Below are positions 1 to 5,648 of a stretch of 5,648 bases of DNA, in pieces (position 1 is the stretch's first letter; each line of letters starts with the position of its first letter). The position numbers were made by a program, and so were the translations under genes. The stretch is from the NCBI GenBank assembly GCA_023429545.1, contig JAEYUU010000252.1, positions 1 through 5,648 on the forward strand, read 5' to 3'. The notes below the pieces were generated by a model, which saw only the letters and a program-made list of their open reading frames with translations, was not told the DNA's origin and did no database searches. Source of the stretch: Verrucomicrobiota bacterium (GTDB taxonomy: Bacteria > Verrucomicrobiota > Verrucomicrobiia > Verrucomicrobiales > Verrucomicrobiaceae).

Positions 1-45
1 GTGCAGGAGGCCGCAGAGAAATAGGGAGAGTTCCGAGCGATTGGC

Positions 46-612
46 TCACAGCCACTTCCCCGCATTCACCGGCTCAAAGGCGTTCATCGCCGCGAGCAGT
101 GCCTTCACGTCGCTCTCCACCAGAAGCATGGCACGGTGCTCGGACTTGAGCAGGCCTTTGGCGGCCATGTGGTCGAGTTGGGCCAGCATCAGATCGTAAA
201 AGCCGTCCACATTCAGCAGGCCGACCGGCTTGTGGTGGAAGCCGAGCTGCAACCATGCAATCACCTCGAACAACTCCTCCAGCGTGCCATACCCGCCGGG
301 CAGCACCAGGAAGCCATCCGCGTGCTCCATCATGAGCCGCTTCCGTTCGTGCATGGTGTTTACCTCAATGAGCTTGGTCAGGCCGCGGTGCTCCTTTTCC
401 AGTTCGACCAGCTTCCGTGGGATGACGCCAATGACCTCCCCTCCTCCGGCCAGCACCGCGTCTGCCACGGTCCCCATCAGCCCCACGCTGCCGCCGCCGT
501 ACACCAGGCCCATGCCCTGAGCCGCCAGTTCGAGACCAACTGCCCTCGCTGCCACCCCAAAGGAGGTGTCATTCCCAGAATTCGAGCCACAATAGACACA
601 CACCCGGTGCAT
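46..612 (-). CDS. LOG-family nucleoside 5'-monophosphate phosphoribohydrolase (TIGR00730 Rossmann-fold protein)
   Basis: Complete 188-residue cytosolic enzyme of the LOG (lysine decarboxylase-like) family. Family members hydrolyse the N-glycosidic bond of nucleoside 5'-monophosphates, releasing the base and ribose 5-phosphate. Plant and some bacterial members activate cytokinin nucleotides; others act in general nucleotide salvage. Visible motifs are an N-terminal VCVYCGSNSGND strand-loop (residues 4-15), a nucleotide-binding YGGGSVGLMG (38-47), MHERK (87-91) with the conserved active-site Arg90, and the signature PGGYGTLEE (105-113) with the catalytic-type Glu113. The length is normal for the small LOG type. 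The older label 'lysine decarboxylase' is a misannotation of this fold. The ATG at 612-610 is the first start after an in-frame stop at 633-631 and gives the expected N-terminus. The only Shine-Dalgarno-like element is an AGGG about 12 bases upstream, so it is weak. The gene is transcribed away from the macroglobulin gene. The family is certain; the physiological substrate cannot be read from the sequence. Confidence 0.95.
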   Translation of the reverse strand: MHRVCVYCGSNSGNDTSFGVAARAVGLELAAQGMGLVYGGGSVGLMGTVADAVLAGGGEVIGVIPRKLVELEKEHRGLTKLIEVNTMHERKRLMMEHADGFLVLPGGYGTLEELFEVIAWLQLGFHHKPVGLLNVDGFYDLMLAQLDHMAAKGLLKSEHRAMLLVESDVKALLAAMNAFEPVNAGKWL

Positions 613-693
613 CCGCCGGTTCTGCCCTGTTCACCGCCCCGGCTCAAGCGAAATTCATCATTTGCTGTCACAGGGAACGAATTCGCAACAACA

Positions 694-711
694 CTGTCAT
701 AAAGAAGTCAC
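694..711 (+). promoter_or_regulatory. Candidate Pho box (PhoB/PhoP response-regulator site)
   Basis: The sequence CTGTCATAAAGAAGTCAC consists of two 7-base half-sites, CTGTCAT and AAGTCAC, separated by AAAG. This gives the 11-base repeat spacing of PhoB-type operators. From memory, the E. coli phoA Pho box is CTGTCATAAAGTTGTCAC; the site here matches 16 of 18 positions and differs only at the first two bases of the second half-site. The direct-repeat orientation is the one that activates rightward transcription, toward the macroglobulin gene. The box ends 59 bases before that gene's ATG. No good -10 sits about 10 bases after the box, as it does at phoA, so activation would use a somewhat different geometry or the match may be chance. 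Confidence 0.45.
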
Positions 712-740
712 AAGCGCTCCTCGTCGTCTGACGCAGGCGC

Positions 741-749
741 TGCTATGCT
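741..749 (+). promoter_or_regulatory. Possible extended -10 element for the macroglobulin gene
   Basis: TGCTATGCT resembles an extended -10: a TG dinucleotide, one base, then TATGCT, which agrees with TATAAT at four of six positions. Transcription would start near 756 and leave a leader of only about 15 bases before the ATG at 771. No recognisable -35 lies 17 bases upstream (tcgtcg), which would be consistent with an activator-dependent promoter. The Pho-box-like site would be centred about 53 bases before this start. A six-base partial match like this occurs often by chance. Confidence 0.25.
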
Positions 750-770
750 GCCTCCAAGCAACTCTCTTCC

Positions 771-842
771 ATGAAACTCTGTGCCGCCCTCCCAGCACTG
801 CTGGGTCTCATCCTCCTTGCGAGCGCTCCCCCTGCGCCCGCT
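771..842 (+). other. Sec signal peptide of the macroglobulin
   Basis: The first 24 residues have a short positive start (MK), a hydrophobic core (LPALLGLILLASA, 7-19) and a proline/alanine-rich end with an A-P-A site at 22-24, giving likely signal peptidase I cleavage before Ala25. The only nearby cysteine is Cys4, ahead of the hydrophobic core, so it cannot serve as a lipobox cysteine. Several characterised bacterial macroglobulins, including that of E. coli, are lipoproteins; this one appears not to be. Confidence 0.8.
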
Positions 843-3800
843 GCTGAACTCGTCGTTGAAAACGAAACGCTCGTTCCCTCCAGCACCCTGGATCTGCGAT
901 TCGAGAACGCGATGGTCGGGAAGGAGAAAGTCGGCACCGTGGAGAAAATCTCCCCACTGGTGTCGGATCCGGCCGTGGAGGGTGAATTCAAGTGGACCAG
1001 CACCCGCGGCGGGCAGTTTCATTTCACGAAGGCGCCCGTCATGGGCACGACCTATTCCTTTGCCCTGCGCAAGGGCCTTAAGGATGCCTCAGGCAAGGCG
1101 GTGCCGGTGGAAGAACTGGGCGAGTATGAAACCGAGGCCTTCCGCGTGGCGGATGACTACAAAGAGTACCCCTACAGCTATGGTGACTCCGCGCGCCGAA
1201 CGCCCGTGTTTCTCCTGCAGTTCTCCGACAGCGTGGACCCTGCCGCCGCCGGGAGGCAGTTCCATTTCGTAAGCCGCTTCGGTACGCAGTCCATCCCGGC
1301 CAAGGTGCGTCTCGCCACGGGCAAGGACTTCAAAAAGCGCTATGGCACGGACCTTGTCCCCACCTGGGATGAGCAAGCCCGTGGTGTGAAGCCCGCCGCC
1401 AAGGAGGACGCCGCCCGCCCCAATGCGCTAATTGTGCAGTCCGTGGATCCGCTGCCACCCGGCGTGGACTGGACGCTGGTCATGCCTGCGGACTTCACCA
1501 ACGCCGGTGGAAATGCCATCCTGGGAGAAGAGGCCCGCTATGAATGGGGTTCCGTGCAGGTCCTTGCCTTCAAGGATGTGGCGACGGAGAACCATTTCGA
1601 CGGACCGCACGCCATCCGGCTGAACTTCAACAAATCCCTGCGCAACGGGAACCTCTCCGAAGCGGAGCTGGAAAAGGTGCGCCAGGAAGCGACAAAGTAC
1701 GTGATCGTCGAGCCATCGGTCGCTGACATGAAGGTGAACCTGGGCTGGACCTCAATCGAGATTGAGGGGAGCTTCGCGCTGGACACCCCTTATACGGTCA
1801 CGGTGAACAGTGGCCTGCCCGGCGCGGATGAACTGCCGCTGGAGAATGCCGTGCGCCAGACGGTGACCTTCAAGGCGAGCCACGTGTTTGTCTCCACCAG
1901 TGCCGGCGCCAGCACCCAACTTTCCTCCGGCAAGGCCCTGCTCGACATATATGCCGCGAACTTCAAGGAGATGCGCATCCGCGCGAAGCAGCTCAGCGAC
2001 GGCGACCTCCTCCTGGCCCGCACGCTCTATGACAAGGAGTACGAGAACTTCGACTACAGCGATAAGAACAAGAAGCCCGCACGCGAACGTCTCACGCCCT
2101 TCGAGCAATTGCCGGGCAAGGTGGTGTTTGAAAAAGTGATCACCAATACGCAGGCCCTTGAGAAAGGTTCCCTGCACCAGATCAACTGGCACGAAGTGCT
2201 TGGCCAGACCGCCGCCGCGCCGCTCTTCCTCGAGATCGAAGCCACACCGCAGGATGGCGCTCCTGCCGGAGCCATCCTGAACCGCAGCGTCGTGGAGTTC
2301 ACGGACATCGGCCTGCTGGTGAAGAACACGGGAGCCGAAGCTCTCGTATATGCCTTCTCGCTGAAGACGGGCCAGGCGCTGCCGGGCATTCAGCTCACCT
2401 TTGCGGATGAAGAACGCGGCTTCCTCAAGAGCGCGCAGACGGATGACAAAGGCATGGCCGTCGTACCGAGCGAGCGCGCCGCGTGGGTGCTCGCGAAGCG
2501 TGGCGATGACTGCACCGCCGTCACCTGCAGTGGCCGGCAAAACCGCATCGGCCTCTGGGGTCATGACATCAATGTCGGCTGGGGTGATGCGTGGAAGCCG
2601 AAGAACGAGACCTTCATCTTCTCCGACCGCCCGGTGTACAAGCCCGGTGAGACCGCGAACGTGAAAGCCATCACCCGCGTGCGCACTGGTGATGCTCTCT
2701 CCATCGGTCAGCCCGCGAAGGCCAAGCTCACCATGACGGATCCGCGGAATCGCGAAGTGATGTCCAAAGAAATTACTTTCACGGCCAATGGCACCTGGAG
2801 CGACCAGATTGCCCTGCCAGATGGCGTCGTGGGCTGGTACAGCCTGAACATCCGCTTCCGTGAACCCAAGGAGGGCGAGGATGAATATGACTCCGGAGCG
2901 CTGGTGAACCTCGCCCTGCGTGTGGACGAGTACAAGCCCAACACCTTTGAAGTGAAGCTTGATGGAGAAAAATTCCAGGCCGGAAAGGATCGCATCAAGG
3001 TGCCGCTCAAGGCGAACTACTACATGGGCAAGGCTCTGTCCTCCGCCAAGGCCACGTGGAGCGCAAACCTTTCCACCGAATACCAGCCGCCAGATGAGTT
3101 TGCTGATTTCCACTTTGGTGATGCCCCGGTGTGGTGGCACTACGGAAAGGATCGTGACGACGAAACTGCCTCCGATGAGGAGGAATCCACCAGCTGGGGC
3201 GCCCATGGCGAGCTCACGCTGAATGACAACGGCACTGCGACCATCGAGCTGCCGCCTCCCCCTGCACACAAGGAGGCGCTGCCGCAGACCATCTCCGTTT
3301 ATGCGGACGTCACCGATGTGAACCAGCAGACCATCGCCGCGAATACCGAGTTCCAGATTCCCGGCGCAGATTTCATCGTCGGTGCGAAGACGGGCAGTTG
3401 GTATGGCAGCGTGGGCAAGGAATTCGGCATCGACCTCGTGGCCATCACGCCGCAGGGCAAGGGCTTCACGGCTCCGGTGCCCGTGGAGGTGAAGATCGAG
3501 CGCCAGGAGTGGAACACCGTGCGCGTGCAGGGTGCCGGTGGCGCCATGACCACAAAGAACCAGAGCGTCCTGGTGGAGGAACTGAAGTCCCGTGTAGAGC
3601 TCAAGAGCCAGAATGGAGGCGCGGCTGCCTCGGAACTGAAGTTCACGCCAAAAGCGGGCGGCACGTATTTCCTCACTTCGACGGCAACGGATGCCGCTGG
3701 CAAGACCGTGCTGACCCGCCTGCCCTTCTATGTGCTGGGTGGAAAGGGTTTCCCCTGGGCCTCGGAAGATGGCGCGCGCATCACCCTGCAGCCGGACAAG

Positions 3801-5648
3801 ACCACTGCGAAGCCGGGTGAAGAAGTGAGCGTGGTGGTGAAGTCACCCATTGCTGGCACCGCGCTCGTGACGGTCGAGCGCAATCGCATCCACCGCCAGT
3901 TCCTTGCTCCCGTGTCGCCGGAGAATCCGGTCATCAAGGTTCCCATCACGGATGAAGACGCGCCTAATGCGTACATTTCCGTGATCGTGATCCGCGGGGC
4001 TGACCAGAGCCCGCAGGCCGACAAGATGCCGGAGTACAAGGTAGGCTACTGCGAGATCGCCGTGGTGAGCGATACCAAGACGCTCTTTGTGGAAGCGACT
4101 GCCGCCCAGGAATCCGTGCTGCCCAATGGCCAGCAGACGCTCAGCGCTGTCGTCAAGGACGCCGCGGGCAAGCCCGTCGAGGGCACTGAGATCACCCTTT
4201 ACGCGGTGGATGAAGGCGTGCTCAGCCTCATGGCCTATGAGACTCCCATGCCGTTTGAGTTCTTCCACGCGGCGAAGGCACTCTTCGTTTCGAACTACAC
4301 CACGCTCGACGCCCTGCTCACGGAGAAGATGGCGGATCGCTATCGTGGCAACAAGGGCATCATGGTGGGTGGCGGCGATGAGGAAGCCGGGGCCGACATG
4401 GCGCTGCGGAAAAACTTCGTGGCCACCGCCGTGTGGCAGGCCGCGCTCATCACGGACAAGGATGGACGCGTGACCACCACCTTCAACGCGCCGGACAGCC
4501 TTACACGGTACCGTGTCATGGCGATTGCCAGCAAGGACGGCGACCGCTTCGGCACGGGCGAATCGGAGTTCGTGGTGAACAAACCGCTCATGGTGGAGCC
4601 GGTGGTGCCGCGCTTCGCCCATGTGGGAGATGAGATCCTGGTGAAGGCCGTGGTACACAATACCACGACACACAGCGGCCAGGTGGAAGTGGAACTGCAA
4701 CTCGACGACACTGCGAGGCTCATCACCGAGGAACGTCCCTTTGCGCTCATCGGCCTGAAGAACCGCACCACGCTGAATGACGGCAAGTCCGAGCGTCGCG
4801 TGATTACGCTGAAAGCGGGTGAAACGACCTCACTCGCCTTCCCCGTCCGCTTCGTGAAGAATGGCCCGACTGTCTGGAAATGGCAGGCGAAGACGACGGA
4901 GTGGAGTGATGCGAAGGCTCTGGGCGATGCCGTGGAATCAAGGTTCGATGTTCATCACCCCGTGCCCGCCCTGCGTGAGGTGCGCTACCTGCAACTCACC
5001 AGCGCGAGCGCCAGCCAGGATCTGCTGAAGGGTGTGAACCCCCAGTTGCTGGAGAGCGAGGGCGAACTGCGCATCGACTTCAGCCAGTCCCGCCTCAGCG
5101 AGGCACGTGACGCATTGGAGTTCCTGCTGGAGTATCCTTACGGCTGTGTCGAGCAGACCACCAGCGCCACTTTGCCCTGGCTCGCGCTCAGCAAGTATGA
5201 GCCGATGTTCCCCGATCTCCTGCAGAAGGACAAGGTGCGCAATGCCATCGTGCATGGCGTGAACCGCATCCTGCAGATGCAGACGGACGACGGCGGTCTG
5301 GCCTACTGGCCCGGTGGAGAAACCGCCGAACTGTGGGCCAGCGCCTACGGTGGCCACTGCCTCTTCAAGGCAAAGGAATGGGGTGTCGCGATCCCGCAGA
5401 CTTCGCTGGACAACCTCACCGCCTGGATGAGCAAGCAGCTTCGTGAACTGGATCTCGCAAACACGAAGGAAGGGAATCATCTCAATGATGCCGCGCTCGC
5501 GCTCTATACCCTCGCCCGTGCCGGCAAGGCCGAGCCCGCCTATGCAAACATGCTCTACACCCGTCGCGACCGCATGCCGGAAACCGCGCGTTTGTTCCTC
5601 GCCCTGAGCATGTGTGTTTCCAAAGCACCTGACGCGCAGATTCATGAG
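771..5648 (+). CDS. Large secreted bacterial alpha-2-macroglobulin with intact thioester (3' end outside window)
   Basis: Protease-trapping protein of the alpha-2-macroglobulin family. In this family a protease cuts an exposed bait segment, the protein changes shape, and a Cys-Gln thioester captures the attacker; bacterial members act in the cell envelope. The frame is open for 1626 codons and continues past the window. Layout: signal peptide 1-24; Ig-like segments around 70-125 and 330-370; a macroglobulin domain around 505-600 (TDIGLLVK at 511); an MG2-type motif FIFSDRPVYKPGE at 615-627; the bait-region domain from about 1004, with AVDEGVLSL at 1145-1153; the A2M domain from 1213 (NAPDSLTRYRVMAIA near 1239-1253); and the thioester domain with YGCVEQTTS around Cys1459 and Gln1462, followed by DDGGLAYWPGG at 1506. 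In E. coli the thioester lies nearer residue 1187, so this is a longer type, probably near 1900-2000 residues if the C-terminus is typical. ATG 771 is the only plausible start: a stop lies in frame at 729-731 and a signal peptide follows directly. No Shine-Dalgarno sequence is evident. There is no lipobox, so a soluble secreted or periplasmic form is expected. Confidence 0.95.
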   Translation, partial: MKLCAALPALLGLILLASAPPAPAAELVVENETLVPSSTLDLRFENAMVGKEKVGTVEKISPLVSDPAVEGEFKWTSTRGGQFHFTKAPVMGTTYSFALRKGLKDASGKAVPVEELGEYETEAFRVADDYKEYPYSYGDSARRTPVFLLQFSDSVDPAAAGRQFHFVSRFGTQSIPAKVRLATGKDFKKRYGTDLVPTWDEQARGVKPAAKEDAARPNALIVQSVDPLPPGVDWTLVMPADFTNAGGNAILGEEARYEWGSVQVLAFKDVATENHFDGPHAIRLNFNKSLRNGNLSEAELEKVRQEATKYVIVEPSVADMKVNLGWTSIEIEGSFALDTPYTVTVNSGLPGADELPLENAVRQTVTFKASHVFVSTSAGASTQLSSGKALLDIYAANFKEMRIRAKQLSDGDLLLARTLYDKEYENFDYSDKNKKPARERLTPFEQLPGKVVFEKVITNTQALEKGSLHQINWHEVLGQTAAAPLFLEIEATPQDGAPAGAILNRSVVEFTDIGLLVKNTGAEALVYAFSLKTGQALPGIQLTFADEERGFLKSAQTDDKGMAVVPSERAAWVLAKRGDDCTAVTCSGRQNRIGLWGHDINVGWGDAWKPKNETFIFSDRPVYKPGETANVKAITRVRTGDALSIGQPAKAKLTMTDPRNREVMSKEITFTANGTWSDQIALPDGVVGWYSLNIRFREPKEGEDEYDSGALVNLALRVDEYKPNTFEVKLDGEKFQAGKDRIKVPLKANYYMGKALSSAKATWSANLSTEYQPPDEFADFHFGDAPVWWHYGKDRDDETASDEEESTSWGAHGELTLNDNGTATIELPPPPAHKEALPQTISVYADVTDVNQQTIAANTEFQIPGADFIVGAKTGSWYGSVGKEFGIDLVAITPQGKGFTAPVPVEVKIERQEWNTVRVQGAGGAMTTKNQSVLVEELKSRVELKSQNGGAAASELKFTPKAGGTYFLTSTATDAAGKTVLTRLPFYVLGGKGFPWASEDGARITLQPDKTTAKPGEEVSVVVKSPIAGTALVTVERNRIHRQFLAPVSPENPVIKVPITDEDAPNAYISVIVIRGADQSPQADKMPEYKVGYCEIAVVSDTKTLFVEATAAQESVLPNGQQTLSAVVKDAAGKPVEGTEITLYAVDEGVLSLMAYETPMPFEFFHAAKALFVSNYTTLDALLTEKMADRYRGNKGIMVGGGDEEAGADMALRKNFVATAVWQAALITDKDGRVTTTFNAPDSLTRYRVMAIASKDGDRFGTGESEFVVNKPLMVEPVVPRFAHVGDEILVKAVVHNTTTHSGQVEVELQLDDTARLITEERPFALIGLKNRTTLNDGKSERRVITLKAGETTSLAFPVRFVKNGPTVWKWQAKTTEWSDAKALGDAVESRFDVHHPVPALREVRYLQLTSASASQDLLKGVNPQLLESEGELRIDFSQSRLSEARDALEFLLEYPYGCVEQTTSATLPWLALSKYEPMFPDLLQKDKVRNAIVHGVNRILQMQTDDGGLAYWPGGETAELWASAYGGHCLFKAKEWGVAIPQTSLDNLTAWMSKQLRELDLANTKEGNHLNDAALALYTLARAGKAEPAYANMLYTRRDRMPETARLFLALSMCVSKAPDAQIHE
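2613..2651 (+). other. MG2-type macroglobulin motif (FIFSDRPVYKPGE)
   Basis: Residues 615-627 match the well-conserved opening strand of the macroglobulin MG2 domain, where vertebrate proteins read roughly D-K-P-x-Y-K-P-G-Q. The motif anchors the family assignment of the middle of the protein independently of the thioester. It also fixes the offset: about 590 mature residues precede it, so extra N-terminal Ig-like domains are present, as is usual in bacterial members. Confidence 0.85.
4341..4406 (+). other. Glycine/acid-rich linker, candidate bait segment
   Basis: Residues 1191-1212 lie between the end of the bait-region domain (AVDEGVLSL motif and following helix-like TTLDALLTEKMADR) and the start of the A2M domain at RKNFVATAVWQ. 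The stretch contains GGGDEEAGAD and has several basic residues at its edges (Arg1192, Lys1195, Arg1213). Its position corresponds to the exposed segment that proteases cut in characterised family members. The assignment rests on position and low complexity only; the exact cleavage sites are unknown. Confidence 0.5.
5139..5156 (+). other. Thioester motif YGCVEQ
   Basis: Cys1459 and Gln1462 form the C-x-E-Q tetrad that makes the internal beta-cysteinyl-gamma-glutamyl thioester in complement C3 and alpha-2-macroglobulins. Flanking residues (LEYPYG before, TTSATLPWLAL after) match the bacterial thioester-domain helix. All required residues are present, so the protein should be able to cross-link covalently to trapped proteases rather than only enclosing them. 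Confidence 0.92.

Larger units (their letters stand above)
613..770. promoter_or_regulatory. Divergent intergenic region between the LOG and alpha-2-macroglobulin genes
   Basis: These 158 bases separate two genes transcribed outward, so they should carry both promoters. I see no credible coding sequence in them. The middle, about 650-710, is richer in A and T than the flanking genes, as expected for promoter DNA. It holds a Pho-box-like direct repeat at 694-711 and another CTGTCA copy at 665-670. No strong terminator hairpin is visible. I could not find a convincing sigma-70 -35/-10 pair for the leftward LOG promoter. Confidence 0.7.

Noticed and set aside
1..24. Possible C-terminal tail of a convergent plus-strand gene (VQEAAEK then stop)
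   Set aside because: Frame 1 ends at a TAG at 22-24 and the residues look plausible as a protein tail, but seven codons are too few to support a call. The sequence to the left would settle it.
136..702. A 188-codon plus-strand open frame that crosses the LOG gene and the intergenic region
   Set aside because: It is antisense to the LOG gene for most of its length and lacks any domain; the LOG motifs on the opposite strand are decisive.
713..741. Inverted repeat AGCGC...GCGCT in the intergenic region as a terminator or operator
   Set aside because: The stem is only five base pairs with a loop of about 19 bases and no T-run, and such short GC-rich repeats are expected by chance here.
1752..3269. 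A 505-codon open frame on the minus strand inside the macroglobulin gene
   Set aside because: It lies wholly antisense to a gene with unmistakable family motifs. Its translation shows no recognisable domain and has the H/R/G/L-rich composition typical of antisense frames in GC-rich DNA.
3843..4700. A 285-codon minus-strand open frame
   Set aside because: It is antisense to the bait-region and A2M domains; its translation is rich in His and Arg with no motif, so it is a shadow of the real gene.
4938..5645. A 235-codon minus-strand open frame near the right edge
   Set aside because: It is antisense to the thioester domain, which carries the intact GCVEQ motif, and its translation resembles no family I recognise.

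Overview
The window holds two protein-coding genes facing away from each other across a 158-base divergent intergenic region. The sequence is GC-rich (roughly 60% by eye) and clearly bacterial. I cannot place it firmly. A very large secreted alpha-2-macroglobulin with an intact thioester and a leader without a Shine-Dalgarno sequence would suit the Verrucomicrobiota/Planctomycetota neighbourhood, but this is a weak inference, not a diagnosis.

Left part (46-612, minus strand): a complete 188-residue LOG-family nucleoside-5'-monophosphate phosphoribohydrolase, the small Rossmann-fold type annotated as TIGR00730. Its signature PGGYGTLEE motif is intact. The 45 bases beyond its stop hold nothing I can name.

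Middle (613-770): the shared intergenic region. It contains an 18-base stretch at 694-711 that differs at only two positions from the PhoB-binding Pho box of E. coli phoA as I recall it. Its direct-repeat half-sites point toward the right-hand gene. A weak extended -10-like element lies at 741-749. No clear -35 and no clear ribosome binding site precede the right-hand gene.

Right part (771 to the window end, plus strand): one uninterrupted reading frame of 1626 codons that runs off the edge without a stop. It encodes a bacterial alpha-2-macroglobulin. In order it has a Sec signal peptide, Ig-like/macroglobulin domains, an MG2-type motif (DRPVYKPG), the bait-region domain ending in AVDEGVLSL, the conserved A2M domain (NAPDSLTRYRVMAIA), and the thioester-containing domain with a GCVEQ thioester (Cys1459-Gln1462). 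The C-terminal domains lie beyond the window.

The two genes need not share a pathway: the LOG enzyme is cytosolic, while the macroglobulin is an exported protease trap. The main regulatory idea is that the macroglobulin gene may belong to the phosphate-starvation regulon. I see no RNA genes, mobile elements, CRISPR arrays or strong terminators, and no clear sign of a wholly new system.
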